From: an uncultured bacterium
GTDB taxonomy: Bacteria; Cyanobacteriota; Vampirovibrionia; Gastranaerophilales; Gastranaerophilaceae
Assembly: GCA_902776035.1 (NCBI GenBank)
Contig: CACYOO010000009.1
Span: 18,502-82,501 of the forward strand
DNA length: 64,000 nt
Direction: 5' to 3'
A model generated the notes under the pieces. That model was given only the letters and a program-made list of their open reading frames with translations. It searched no databases and had not been told where the DNA came from. The stretch's first letter is position 1. Every line of letters begins with the position of its first letter. Of the stretch, positions 43,925 to 53,644 are shown in pieces. The position numbers and the translations under genes were made by a program.

Positions 43925-45430
43925 ATGATTAATCCAATCGGAACAACATCTCCAATTCCAAAAACAACAAGAACAAGCATTTTCTATATTAATGATCTTC
44001 ACGGTCAAACAATGAAAATGGAAAAAATTTATAATGCATCAAAGGATTTTGACAGATTTACTCCATCACAACCTACTGATAAATTAAAATTATGTTCCGG
44101 TGATACATTATTAGGCGGAAGTAAAAAACCGAATGCTATAGCAGCTAAATTTTTAGATATTATTGGTATAACAGCTACTGCTGTTGGAAACCATGAATGT
44201 GATATGGATTCTGATACTTTAAATAAACTTACATCTAACAGAAAATATAAAATGTTAGGTGCAAATGTTACTATTGATAAGAAAAATCCTTTATCAAGCA
44301 GAATAGAAAAATCATATATCGAAGAAAAAGACGGTACAAAATATGGTATTATTGGAACAATGCCGTCAGACTTATTTACAAGAATTGCTAATACAGAGCA
44401 ATATAAAGATTTTAAAGTTGATGATTATGATCAAACAATAAAAGATGTTCAAGCAGAAGTTGACAAATTAAAAGAACAAGGTGTTGATAAAATCATTGTT
44501 ATTTCACACACGGGAAATGCAAATGAAAAAAGACTTGCTCAAGAAACAGAAGGTATTGATGTTATTTTAGGCGGTCATTCACATGAATTAATAGAAGGTA
44601 TAAAAGAAGGAGAAAATCTTTTATACGGTAAAGACGGTAATCCTGTAGTTATTACTCAAGCAGGAAAAGATGCAAATAACTTTGGAGTTTTAAACCTTGA
44701 ATTTGATGAAAAGGGTGTAATTAAGAAAGTACAAAATAATGTAACACCTATAAAAAATTACAGAAGAAATATGGTAATGACATATTTTTCAGAAATGATT
44801 TTAGGTAAACCTGCAGTTGTTGGTACAATTAAATCATCAGTTCCTGAACCTGAAAACAGATTAGGTGTTGAAAACCCTCATGCTGATTTTGTAGCTGATG
44901 CTATGAAAGATTTTACAGGTGCTGATATTGCAATATTAGGTTCTGCAAATTTAAGAAATACATTTGATGAAGGTAAAATTAATACAAGAGATATATCAAG
45001 TATTGTTCCTTTCAAAAACGGAATGATAACAGCACCTTTAAGCGAAAAAACTCTTGTTGATGCGTTAAAATTCGGTGCTCATTCTCTTGTTAGTGCAGGT
45101 ACAAAACCTGGTATTCTTCAAGTTTCCGGTTTAAATTACACAATGAATAAACAAGGTGAACTTACTTCAGCTGAATTTGTTGATAAAGAAGGTAATAAAA
45201 AAGCTTTGGATATAAATAATCCTAGTGAAGATAAAACTTTCAACGTAGCAATTGATACATATTATGCAAACGGCAGAGATGGTTTTGATATGTTAAAATG
45301 TATTGATAATGCAACTCAAACATTTGAAGCAGATAAAGATAAAATGGTTGCAGCTTATATAACAAAATTGACAAATGCTGGTCAAGAAATTCATATAAAA
45401 GCTGATAACAGAATTCAAATCACAGATTAA
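43925..45430 (+). CDS. 5'-nucleotidase/2',3'-cyclic phosphodiesterase-like metallophosphatase, 501 aa
   Basis: Metal-site motifs are FYINDLHGQTMK (D and H), CSGDTLLGG, AVGNHECDMDS, VISHTGNANE and LGGHSHELIEG. The C-terminal 5'-nucleotidase domain (ENPHADFVADAMKDFTGADI, LGSANLRNTFDEGKIN, IDTYYANGRDGFDML) follows. Most relatives are exported, yet no signal peptide is visible; the N-terminus begins NPIGTTSPIPKTTRTS. It might be cytoplasmic or use another route. A strong terminator follows. Confidence 0.9.
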   Translation: MINPIGTTSPIPKTTRTSIFYINDLHGQTMKMEKIYNASKDFDRFTPSQPTDKLKLCSGDTLLGGSKKPNAIAAKFLDIIGITATAVGNHECDMDSDTLNKLTSNRKYKMLGANVTIDKKNPLSSRIEKSYIEEKDGTKYGIIGTMPSDLFTRIANTEQYKDFKVDDYDQTIKDVQAEVDKLKEQGVDKIIVISHTGNANEKRLAQETEGIDVILGGHSHELIEGIKEGENLLYGKDGNPVVITQAGKDANNFGVLNLEFDEKGVIKKVQNNVTPIKNYRRNMVMTYFSEMILGKPAVVGTIKSSVPEPENRLGVENPHADFVADAMKDFTGADIAILGSANLRNTFDEGKINTRDISSIVPFKNGMITAPLSEKTLVDALKFGAHSLVSAGTKPGILQVSGLNYTMNKQGELTSAEFVDKEGNKKALDINNPSEDKTFNVAIDTYYANGRDGFDMLKCIDNATQTFEADKDKMVAAYITKLTNAGQEIHIKADNRIQITD

Positions 45431-45460
45431 TTATTTTGAATAATAAATAATATATAGACA

Positions 45461-45490
45461 AAAAAGACTGCTTTAGCAGTCTTTTTTTTA
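45461..45490 (+). terminator. Terminator of the 5'-nucleotidase gene
   Basis: AGACTGCT-TT-AGCAGTCT stem flanked by A-run and followed by eight T. The A-run before it could also serve the SRP RNA coming from the other side. Confidence 0.85.
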
Positions 45491-45495
45491 TTTTA

Positions 45496-45756
45496 AAAAC
45501 CGTACCACTGCCTATCGAATAATACAAGCAGCAACTTGCCGAATAATATCTCTTGATTAAAGTTATAATACCCATAAAGATTGTCTTAATGCTGCTGTGT
45601 TTCCACCCTGACATGGTTCGACAGATTATGCCATCATAATTTAACCCGTCAACAATACTAAACGGTTCACTGCTGATTGGCTTACCCTCACAGCAGGCTC
45701 TGCACCCTGCAATCGCTTCAGGTCAAGAGTTCGCTAAACCCCGTGGAGTACGGCTT
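45496..45756 (-). ncRNA. ffs: Signal recognition particle RNA, large bacterial type
   Basis: On the minus strand the S-domain hairpin reads GAACCATGTCAGG-GTGGAAAC-ACAGCAGCATTAAG, which matches the Ffh-binding helix 8 with a GGAA tetraloop. The ends pair (CCGTAC near 45748-45753 with GTACGG near 45500-45505), and the length of about 261 nt allows an Alu domain as in Bacillus. TAAAAT at 45763-45768 lies about seven bases before the 5' end, and a T-run ends it. Exact ends are estimated. The 64-codon frame across it is not a gene. Confidence 0.88.
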
Positions 45757-45807
45757 ATGTATATTTTAATCTAAAATGTTCTTTTTTGCAATCATAAATT
45801 ATGGTTA

Positions 45808-46152
45808 TTAGAACATTGAGCCGTTCCAGCCCCATAAATCTACAGGATGATATGTTACATAGATTTTTGAGCCGTCAAGTCCAAGTTCTGAGCTTAAAAT
45901 ATCACAAATGTTTTTAGTTGACATCTGACAAGCTGATTTTGTTGCAGAACCCAAAAGGCGTACTGAAATATAAGCTCCTTTTTCCACTTTTTCTCCTGAC
46001 ATGTATAATGATGCGGAATCTTCAATATTTGCCATAATATACGCTTTTGGTTTTGAAAAAGCTGAAGATACGGCATCTGTTAATTTAATCTGTATATCAT
46101 TTTTCTTATTTTCATCAACTTGTACACTTAATTTTGCATCAATGTATGGCAT
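45808..46152 (-). CDS. MIF-like tautomerase family protein, 114 aa
   Basis: Tautomerase-superfamily protein of the macrophage migration inhibitory factor type: catalytic Pro2 (MPYIDAKLSV), KPKAYIMANIEDSASLYMSG, ISVRLLGSATKSAC and the C-terminal VDLWGWNGSMF. The length is as in MIF homologues. Family members show phenylpyruvate tautomerase activity in vitro, and the physiological role in bacteria is unclear. GGAG precedes the ATG. Confidence 0.92.
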   Translation of the reverse strand: MPYIDAKLSVQVDENKKNDIQIKLTDAVSSAFSKPKAYIMANIEDSASLYMSGEKVEKGAYISVRLLGSATKSACQMSTKNICDILSSELGLDGSKIYVTYHPVDLWGWNGSMF

Positions 46153-46318
46153 TATATTTCTCCTTATTTTTATGATTTAGTGAATATGTCCATAGTAAAT
46201 AAATAACCTAATATTGTCAATATTGGTGTATTAATACTTATGATAAATATTTTAAAAAATATATTAAAAATATAAGGGCAGGTCAATGATTTAATAATTA
46301 TAGACCTGTTTTCAAAAA

Positions 46319-47368
46319 TTAGTATAATTTTTTATAATCCTTATATCTGTTCTCGTGATTGTAACTTGCTTCTGCAGCTTCGTCTTTAGAGTATTTGTAT
46401 TTAGAAATGCTAATCATAATTTTTCCTTGCGATTCTTCAGCAAGTCTTTCTTTTATTCTATAGGGATATGTTTCATTTCCCTTTAAACCGCCGGAATGAA
46501 TAACTTCTATAATATCGTCAATATACTTTTGACAGTATTGTGGAATTTTTGGAAAACGTTTAATATAATTAACAAGATTCATATTTTCTCTGTATCTGTT
46601 ACCTGATGCACAGGTTAAAAGAAAATTTCCCATGCTGTTTGCCCCGCCTTCACTATATGGAATAATATGTTCAATTGAACCGGTTGAAGCAATAAATAAC
46701 CTTCTTGTTATTTCTGTTTGATTTCTTTTAGAATATTTTACAACGAATGCATTTTTGCTTGATTCTGATGTCGGTAGAAAAAGGGCTTTATTTTTAATTT
46801 GAGCAAAAATTTCTTTTTCATTATTGTTTGGTACAATTTCTTCCAAAGAATTTAAAAATATTTTTCTTTTAAAAGTATCTCTGGAAAAATCTGATAATAT
46901 AATCTGTCTGCATTTTGTTGTTTTTGCTCTTAGTTTTAAAGCTGTTTGAGCCGATAACTTATGTAATAAAATATCAACATCATCTAATACTTTAAATTCT
47001 TCAAGTTTTAATTTTGTAAGGCAATTGTTTTTTATCATTTGCAGACAATTTTGTAAGTTATCATCAGGGTTTAATTGTACAAAATCTTGAAAAATTGCCA
47101 AAAGCTCACGTTCTGTTTTCAAAAGATGCTTTTTATATTTTGATAGCAAATTAACTGCTTCAAATGCTGTTTGAACATTCTCAAGTTCTTTTTCAAAATT
47201 TTTTGTAGCTTCCTGCGATATAATTTTAATTCCACGATAAGGACAGGTAATATCTTTTAGTTTTTTTAATGGTTTACCTTGAGAAGTCGTACCTTCATAC
47301 GGAATGTCATAATAATATTTTAAGTAATTATCAGCCGTAATTTTTTTAGGTTTTTTTCTTCTGGTCAT
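46319..47368 (-). CDS. HNH-domain protein, 349 aa
   Basis: The HNH-type block is SIEHIIPYSEGGANSMGNFL (H234, with N250-region Asn) followed by LTCASGNRYRENM. The motif lacks the usual CxxC zinc pairs. Residues 1-200 are a basic, helical region of unknown function. HNH proteins are nucleases of restriction, homing or phage packaging systems. There is no neighbouring methylase. GGAG precedes the ATG and TATAAT is about 28 bases upstream. Confidence 0.75.
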   Translation of the reverse strand: MTRRKKPKKITADNYLKYYYDIPYEGTTSQGKPLKKLKDITCPYRGIKIISQEATKNFEKELENVQTAFEAVNLLSKYKKHLLKTERELLAIFQDFVQLNPDDNLQNCLQMIKNNCLTKLKLEEFKVLDDVDILLHKLSAQTALKLRAKTTKCRQIILSDFSRDTFKRKIFLNSLEEIVPNNNEKEIFAQIKNKALFLPTSESSKNAFVVKYSKRNQTEITRRLFIASTGSIEHIIPYSEGGANSMGNFLLTCASGNRYRENMNLVNYIKRFPKIPQYCQKYIDDIIEVIHSGGLKGNETYPYRIKERLAEESQGKIMISISKYKYSKDEAAEASYNHENRYKDYKKLY

Positions 47369-47495
47369 ATTAACTCCATGTTAGTAATGATTTTTATTAT
47401 AACACTTTTTTAATAATATTGATTAAATTAAAAATACTGAATTGTATTCCTGAAATTATTGTTATTAAAATTAAATTATTTTAAGATGTTTGATA

Positions 47496-48275
47496 TTAAA
47501 CAGTTTTAATAAGCTTAGAACAGTATCTTTTATTTTTAAAAAAACTAAAGTGGTCTGCAATTTCTCCTAGAAGTAAATAATTATTTTTGACATTCATTTT
47601 TTCAACTAATTCCTGTTGAATTAAATATTCTTCTTCTCCCTGATTAACTATTAACAGTTCTCCATTGGGATTAAGGAGATTATATGCATGAAGAAGCATT
47701 TCCTGCGGTTTAAAATATTTTAGAGGTAACCCCCATTTTATCAGTGGGTATTTAGTAATAAACGGCAAAAACCATATAATATAATCATATTTTTGCTGAT
47801 GTTTTAAGAAATCTCCTGGTATGTAATTCGTATTTGATAAATCTTTTGTATAAAACTTGGCAATTTCATATCTGTTATAAAGATTGCTGTTTAATCTATA
47901 TGCATCAAGTTCTATACCATTAAGAGTAAAGTTTTTTGCAAATGAATTAAAAAATGCATATTCACTTTTTACGTATTCCCAATTTTTTGAACCAATATCA
48001 AGAATTGATAAATTGTCTTTTGTCTTTTTTGTAAGAAATTTATCAAATATATTTAAGTGATACAGGTTTAAAAGAAAATTTCTGCGGGTTGTATTTTGAG
48101 ATAATAAAGCACCATAATTATTTTTTAAATTATCATATAAATTTTCTTCTTCTTTGTTATTAAAAATATTTGTTAAATCTTGTGGTTTTTCAAAATAATT
48201 CTTTCGAGAAACTATTATAACGTTTCGCAAAAAGAAATCAAAACAATTCTTTAAATTATCTATAATATATGGCAT
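47496..48275 (-). CDS. Class I SAM-dependent methyltransferase-like protein, 259 aa
   Basis: The SAM motif I is probably LSILDIGSKNWEYVKSEYAF near residue 92, followed by NGIELDAYRLNSN and YDYIIWFLPFITKYPLIKW (post-I and motif IV positions). LNPNGELLIVNQGEEEY follows. The N-terminal 80 residues are unassigned. Substrate unknown. TATAAT, with TG one base before it, lies six bases from the ATG, and no ribosome site is present. Confidence 0.75.
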   Translation of the reverse strand: MPYIIDNLKNCFDFFLRNVIIVSRKNYFEKPQDLTNIFNNKEEENLYDNLKNNYGALLSQNTTRRNFLLNLYHLNIFDKFLTKKTKDNLSILDIGSKNWEYVKSEYAFFNSFAKNFTLNGIELDAYRLNSNLYNRYEIAKFYTKDLSNTNYIPGDFLKHQQKYDYIIWFLPFITKYPLIKWGLPLKYFKPQEMLLHAYNLLNPNGELLIVNQGEEEYLIQQELVEKMNVKNNYLLLGEIADHFSFFKNKRYCSKLIKTV

Positions 48276-48281
48276 ACAATT

Positions 48282-48287
48282 ATTATA
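48282..48287 (-). promoter_or_regulatory. Extended -10 TGATATAAT, leaderless spacing
   Basis: Consensus TATAAT on the minus strand, six bases before the ATG of the methyltransferase-like gene. Confidence 0.55.
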
Positions 48288-48418
48288 TCAGGAATAATGT
48301 TTATATACATGCAGGTTGATATATACAAACAGTTAGTATGACTTTTTTATATTGGGACGAAGGAAACAAACTTGAAAATCTAATTATAGTGGTACTCATA
48401 ACACAAGGATGTATAAAA

Positions 48419-49396
48419 TTGTACACACCGCCTTTTGAAATCACATCAAAAATAATTGAACTTATCTCCAATATTTCAGAAAAAATTGGAGAGATAAATT
48501 CGCTTCAGGATAGTCCGTATCATGTTAAGTTGCGAAAAGAAAACAGAATAAAAACTATTCATTCATCCTTAGCTATTGAAAACAATAGTTTAAGCTTAAA
48601 ACAAATTACTGCAATAATTGACGGAAAAAGAGTTTTAGGTAATCCGAACGAAATAAAAGAAGTAAAAAATTCAATTCAGGCATATGACTTACTTATATCC
48701 CTTAATCCTTATAAAGAAAAAGATTTGTTAAAAGCCCATAAACTTATGATGCAGGATTTGGTTGAAAGAAACGGAAAATACAGAATTGATGGTGTCGGAA
48801 TATTTGACGGAGAAAAAGTTGTTCATATGTCACCACCGGCAGACAGAGTTCCTGAACTTATGGGCGATTTATTTAAATGGCTAAAAACAAGTGATGTACA
48901 TCCGCTTATAAAAAGTTGTGTATTTCATTATGAATTTGAGTTTATTCACCCATTCCAAGACGGCAATGGCAGGATTGGTCGTCTTTGGCAAACTTTGATT
49001 TTAAAAGAATGGAAAGAGGTTTTTGCTTGGCTTCCTGTTGAAACTTTGGTAAAAGAAAACCAAAAAGAGTATTATTCGGTTCTTGGTGTGAGTGATAGTG
49101 CCGCCAATAGCACTAAATTTATAGAATTTATGCTAACATTGATTTTAAATACAATAGAAGAAATTACTAAAGCTGAAGAAAAGGTTACAAAAAAGGTTAC
49201 TATAAAGGTTACCACAAATCAGCAAAAAATTATTGGTGCAATTAAGAAAAATCCGTATATAACGCAAGAAGAACTTGCTGATATTATTGGAATTACAAAG
49301 AAAAGCATAACAGCTAACATGAAAAAACTACAAAATAGCGGATTAATAAAAAGAATTGGTGCTAATAAAAATGGTCATTGGCAAGTAGAAAAATAG
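48419..49396 (+). CDS. Fic-family AMPylase-like protein with C-terminal winged helix, 325 aa
   Basis: The Fic core motif FIHPFQDGNGRIGRLW is near residue 177. An N-terminal inhibitory helix motif (S-x-x-x-E-N in SSLAIENNSL) puts it in the self-inhibited class. The last 70 residues form a winged helix (QQKIIGAIKKNPYITQEELA, KKSITANMKKLQNSGLIKRI). I favour a TTG start at 48419 (MYTPPFEI, as in relatives, with AAGGA upstream) over the ATG at 48338, which adds 27 non-homologous-looking residues. It precedes the first copy of the duplicated small gene. Confidence 0.87.
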   Translation: MYTPPFEITSKIIELISNISEKIGEINSLQDSPYHVKLRKENRIKTIHSSLAIENNSLSLKQITAIIDGKRVLGNPNEIKEVKNSIQAYDLLISLNPYKEKDLLKAHKLMMQDLVERNGKYRIDGVGIFDGEKVVHMSPPADRVPELMGDLFKWLKTSDVHPLIKSCVFHYEFEFIHPFQDGNGRIGRLWQTLILKEWKEVFAWLPVETLVKENQKEYYSVLGVSDSAANSTKFIEFMLTLILNTIEEITKAEEKVTKKVTIKVTTNQQKIIGAIKKNPYITQEELADIIGITKKSITANMKKLQNSGLIKRIGANKNGHWQVEK

Positions 49397-49476
49397 TGTA
49401 TTGTGTTGATATGTAAACCTTTCAATGCTTTTCTTGTGCTTTCATGCTAATGTGTTTCCTGATATAAGGAGGAAAT

Positions 49477-49752
49477 ATAAAAGAAGTTAACGGATACAAC
49501 ATTAGCGAGCAGGAGTTTAAGAAAGTTAGCAAGTGGGCAGAAGATGTGTATGATATCGCTGTCATTGTGGATTACTGCTTGGTTGTCGGCGTTAAACGGG
49601 CACGCTCACGCTTCAGCCCTCTGCCGACAATCCGCTTTGTCGGTAATCAGCCGAAAATAGAGGAATGTTACAACCTCGCACCGGTAATTAAAAATTTGAG
49701 AAATAATGCAGATATATTAAATGCATTTTTTATTGATAATGAAAAACAATAA
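49477..49752 (+). pseudogene. Variant copy of a duplicated small helical protein gene, with insertion
   Basis: The frame aligns end to end with the 70-aa protein at 56194-56406 (SKWAED.YDIAVIVDY, then IEECYNLAPVIKNLRNNADI and an identical C-terminus). It differs in two ways. The start codon position, after a perfect AGGAGG, is ATA instead of ATG. In the middle there are 23 extra in-frame codons (49579-49647) that are GC-rich and contain inverted repeats. A product from internal ATG 49546 would lack the first helix. It is probably decayed, though rare ATA initiation cannot be ruled out. Confidence 0.6.
49579..49647. repeat. GC-rich palindromic element inserted in a coding frame (69 bp)
   Basis: Compared with the copy at 56194-56406, these 69 bases are extra. 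TTGTCGGC (49583-49590) is mirrored by GCCGACAA (49623-49630), and TTGTCGG recurs at 49637-49643. GC content is well above that of the surroundings, and the length keeps the frame. Confidence 0.65.
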
Positions 49753-49881
49753 ATTTTAACTTCCGACCAGCAAAACCCCTAAAACGAGCGAGTTTTAAGC
49801 CGATTTGTACCAAAATAGTACTTTTAACCGTACAGATACACTGTCCAGAAAAAATACACTAATGTACCAGAAATAATATAT
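49672..49881 (+). repeat. Left copy of repeat flanking the defence-like cassette
   Basis: Bases 49672-49797 match 56326-56451 in 125 of 126 positions, covering the end of the small gene and its downstream TAAAACGAGCGAGTTTTA hairpin. After a divergent part, 49849-49881 matches 56493-56525 in all 33 bases. Confidence 0.85.
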
Positions 49882-49993
49882 ATAATTTAACACATAGAAC
49901 AAGATTAAATTAACTATGAGATTAATATGGTTGTGAAACAACAGTAATTATTAACTTTTCATTAACAACTTTAATTGTATATAAAAAATAAGC

Positions 49994-50022
49994 TATAATT
50001 ATGCCATAACTTTATTAGTTAT
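49994..50022 (+). promoter_or_regulatory. Probable promoter and inverted repeat before the giant gene
   Basis: TATAAT at 49994-49999 is followed by ATAACT-TTATT-AGTTAT (50006-50022) and a GGGGA ribosome site before ATG 50037. The inverted repeat right after the likely start of transcription could be an operator. Confidence 0.4.
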
Positions 50023-50036
50023 ATTGGGGATATCAA

Positions 50037-53000
50037 ATGTCCAAGACAAAAGGTGGTAAGTTCAAGCCAAAACAAATGAGCAATCCATATTCTACCAGTG
50101 GAGTAGGATATGACCTTGAACATGCAGTACAAGCATCTTTTGTTGTCTTAATGCTTTCCCAAGGTATCTTTTCTCCTGTAAGTTCAAAACATATCGTAAA
50201 AATACAATTACAAAATAGAATTCGAGATATTTATACGGATGATTTAACAGTATACTATGGAGACTCTGATTTAAATATATATAATAAAATGTTTGCACAG
50301 ATTAAACGTAGTGTACAAATTAGCCGGGGAAATAAAAATTTTCGTGAAACAATAGAAACAACTTGGTTAGATTTTAAAGGAAATTCATTCAATGAATCTA
50401 TAGATAAATTAGCATTAATTACAACTCCGATGTCTAACTTAGATAATACTTGTATTAAAACATTATTAAACTTTGCAAGTGGAGCAACAGATGAAAATGA
50501 ATTTATGCTAATGCTTAATCAAAAAGGCCATTGTAATAAAAATACTACTCAAAAATTAAATATTATTAGAAGTATTATTGAACATGCTAATGATGATAAA
50601 GCTATTTCTGACAATGAACTATGGCGCTTTTTAAAAGTCTTTAATGTTTTTATATACGATTTGGATATAAAAGGGGTCTCTTTAGCACTTTTGCATAGCA
50701 TAATCGAACAATATGAATGTAATGATTCTTCAATGATTTGGAGCACTATAAAGGATTTTGTAACAGAGATGAATGCTAAAGTTGGTACCATTACTATAAA
50801 TAATGTACCTGATAATATAAAAAAATATTTTGTAAGAAAAAAAGAAAATATTATTCCATTAGATTTAGTGCCCCCAAAATACATGAATGAAAATATTTAT
50901 ACAAATGTAAAATATAAAAAAGCTCTTGCTCTTGCGAGTTTAATTGGCTCTTGGTCCGAATATAATATTAACGATAAGGCTGTTGTTTCTTCAGTAATTG
51001 ACCAAGATTATGAAAGTTGGATTAAAATTTTACAAGAAATTGAACAAATTGAAAATGCGCCTGTCTGTTACAAGAAAAATATATGGACTATTAAGAATCG
51101 AAAAGAAGTTTTAAGGAACACCCAAAGTGCTATATATGATAGTGATATTGAACGATTACAAACAGAAGTAATTAAAGTTTTAACTGAATTAGATCCAAAA
51201 TATGATTTAGAAAAAGACAAAAGATTCTTTGCAAATGTATACGAAAAAATTTATAAATATTCATATAATTTACAAAAAGGATTATCTGAAACAGTTGCAT
51301 TGTTAGGTTGTAGCGATTATAAATTTGACCACGCAGAAAATAAGGTTAATTATTTTGCTAATAATGTACTGCACGCAATATTTAATAACCCGAGCTGGCA
51401 GCATATAGCCACTCTTAATGAGTATATTCCAACTTTGGCTGAAAGTGCACCATCTGAGTTTATTACTATTATTAATTCTCTCTGTAATAACAATAGTATA
51501 ATAATGAGCCAACTAATTGAACAAGAAGGTGATGGTATTACAGGAGGGTGTTATATCTCCGGATTGTTATGGGCATTAGAACGACTCGCTTGGAATCCTT
51601 CTTATTATACTGATGCAATTTTATTATTAGGTAAATTGGCTGAGATAACACCTTCTGGTCGTTGGAATAACAGACCAGAAAATTCAATTACAGAGATTCT
51701 TATGCCGTGGCATTATCAAACACTTGCCAGTATAGACATGCAAAAAATAACTGTTGCCAGGTTAATCAGGGAACATTCTAATATTGCAACACAAGTTTTA
51801 ATAAAGTTATTGCCAGAGGAGCACCAAATTGCATATGAAACAAATAAACCTCAATATATGAATATATTTCCGGATAATTGGGAATATTCTATTAAAGTTA
51901 TAGATCGAAACGAGCTCGTATCACATTACATAACATTGTTAATAGAACAAACAAAAGGAAATATTAATAATATTATACAAATAATAGACCATTTAAATAT
52001 TCTTAGCGATAATGATTTTGAAAAAATTGTAAAAATCATGTCCTCGAAAAGAATTATTAATGCTACAGAAGAAAGAAGAGTAAAACTATGGAATTCATTA
52101 TTGAGTGAGATAAAGAACCATAAAAGATTTAAAAAAGCACCTTGGTCAATGTCTAAAACAAGGATAAATAAATTGGAAAAGGTTTTAGATTTAATAAAAC
52201 CAAAGGATTTAATTAATGAAATTGCACCATTATTTAATATTCAATTGAATTATAATATCGATGATGAAAAAAAAGATTATAAAAAGGTAGAAGAAAAATT
52301 AAATAAACAAAGAGAAAATGCTCTCATTAAATTACTTGAACAAAAACCAAATATAAAAACGATTATAAATTTAATTCAAAAAGTAGAATCACCTTTTATG
52401 GTATCAGATGCACTTGTAAATATAAAAAAGTTTAACTTTGATAATGATATTTATCCAAAACTACTAAAAACCAAAGAAATTAAGATTGAGCAATTTTTAT
52501 CTAATTACACACTTCATAAATATAAAATATCAGGTTTGACTTGGTTAAAACAAATATCTTATAAAAATTGGACAATTAATGAACAAGTTGAATTTTTTAA
52601 AAAATTACCATCTTGTTCTGAGATATGGCATTTGTTGAATAACTTGCCGAAGAATATTAGAGATCAATATTGGGAAACTGTTGATATTAATCCATATCAA
52701 AGTGATTCTGATATAGATTTAATACATTATTTACTAAAATATAATAGGCCGGTTGCTGCAACAGAATGCATAAGCAAGATGCTCCACAGTGGACAAAAAG
52801 TAGAAAGTCCTTTAATAATTGAAATATTAAATAAAATATCTAGTAAAAAAGAAGAGATTAGACATATTGATGCTTATACAATAGGTTTAATGATTAAAAA
52901 ACTTCAAGATGATAAAAATGTTAATTCTGATGATATAGTTTGGTTTGAATGGCGTTTTTACCATGCACTAAATCATGTTACAAAACCTACATACTTGAAG

Positions 53001-53579
53001 AAAAAGTTGAAAGAACAACCAGAGTTTTTCTGTGAACTAATTAATATGTTGTATAAACCAAAGGATGAAAAAATTGCTAAAACCGAACCTATATTAGATC
53101 AAAAGCTTATTTCGCATGCGTGGACAATCCTAAATGAGATTAAGCCTCTTGCCGGATATGATGATACTTTGGAAACTTTCGATAGTAAGATGTTCTTAAA
53201 GTGGTTTAAAAAAGTTATAAAAATCGCAAAAGAAAAAACAAGATTAGAAGTAACTTTAAACGAAATAGGACAAATATTGTTTTATACTCCTGAAGACAAA
53301 GACGGATTTTGGATAGATAGAAATATTGCAGAATTATTAAATACTGAGGAATATGAAGCGATGCGAAGAGGATATAGTTCTGAAGTTATAAATTCTAGGG
53401 GTGTACATACTGTTGATCCAACAGCGAAGCCTGAATTTGATTTTGCTGCTATGTATCATAAACAAGCAGATGATTGCAGAAGTGCAGGTTTTAACAGACT
53501 AGCATCAATACTAGATGATGCAGAGAAATTTTATCAAGAAGAAGCTAAAAGAATTTTAGAATATAATAACATTCAATAA
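50037..53579 (+). CDS. Giant defence-like protein with N-terminal nuclease-like domain, 1180 aa
   Basis: Residues 20-95 have the spacing of DUF4297/Mrr-type PD-(D/E)XK nucleases: E29 in GYDLEHAVQASF, D68-D69 in RDIYTDDLTVYY, Q88-K90 in FAQIKRSV. The remaining thousand residues look alpha-helical and repetitive. Conserved-looking blocks include ALASLIGSWSEYN, YNLQKGLSETVALLG, SGLLWALERLAW, GRWNNRPENSITEILMPWHY near 541, and RGVHTVDPTAKPEFDF near the end. I recognise the block order from large uncharacterised proteins but see no Walker A motif, so an ATPase core seems absent. GGGGA precedes the ATG. The REase-like and SIR2 genes follow 65 bases later. Confidence 0.75.
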   Translation: MSKTKGGKFKPKQMSNPYSTSGVGYDLEHAVQASFVVLMLSQGIFSPVSSKHIVKIQLQNRIRDIYTDDLTVYYGDSDLNIYNKMFAQIKRSVQISRGNKNFRETIETTWLDFKGNSFNESIDKLALITTPMSNLDNTCIKTLLNFASGATDENEFMLMLNQKGHCNKNTTQKLNIIRSIIEHANDDKAISDNELWRFLKVFNVFIYDLDIKGVSLALLHSIIEQYECNDSSMIWSTIKDFVTEMNAKVGTITINNVPDNIKKYFVRKKENIIPLDLVPPKYMNENIYTNVKYKKALALASLIGSWSEYNINDKAVVSSVIDQDYESWIKILQEIEQIENAPVCYKKNIWTIKNRKEVLRNTQSAIYDSDIERLQTEVIKVLTELDPKYDLEKDKRFFANVYEKIYKYSYNLQKGLSETVALLGCSDYKFDHAENKVNYFANNVLHAIFNNPSWQHIATLNEYIPTLAESAPSEFITIINSLCNNNSIIMSQLIEQEGDGITGGCYISGLLWALERLAWNPSYYTDAILLLGKLAEITPSGRWNNRPENSITEILMPWHYQTLASIDMQKITVARLIREHSNIATQVLIKLLPEEHQIAYETNKPQYMNIFPDNWEYSIKVIDRNELVSHYITLLIEQTKGNINNIIQIIDHLNILSDNDFEKIVKIMSSKRIINATEERRVKLWNSLLSEIKNHKRFKKAPWSMSKTRINKLEKVLDLIKPKDLINEIAPLFNIQLNYNIDDEKKDYKKVEEKLNKQRENALIKLLEQKPNIKTIINLIQKVESPFMVSDALVNIKKFNFDNDIYPKLLKTKEIKIEQFLSNYTLHKYKISGLTWLKQISYKNWTINEQVEFFKKLPSCSEIWHLLNNLPKNIRDQYWETVDINPYQSDSDIDLIHYLLKYNRPVAATECISKMLHSGQKVESPLIIEILNKISSKKEEIRHIDAYTIGLMIKKLQDDKNVNSDDIVWFEWRFYHALNHVTKPTYLKKKLKEQPEFFCELINMLYKPKDEKIAKTEPILDQKLISHAWTILNEIKPLAGYDDTLETFDSKMFLKWFKKVIKIAKEKTRLEVTLNEIGQILFYTPEDKDGFWIDRNIAELLNTEEYEAMRRGYSSEVINSRGVHTVDPTAKPEFDFAAMYHKQADDCRSAGFNRLASILDDAEKFYQEEAKRILEYNNIQ

Positions 53580-53644
53580 AAACAAAAAAGTATATGATTT
53601 AGCAAATAAATAATTTATAGTATACTTATTTTAAAAGGATTGCA

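Noticed and set aside
45420..45614. 64-codon minus-strand reading frame
   Set aside because: It lies within the SRP RNA and the neighbouring terminator; its composition follows the RNA, not a protein.
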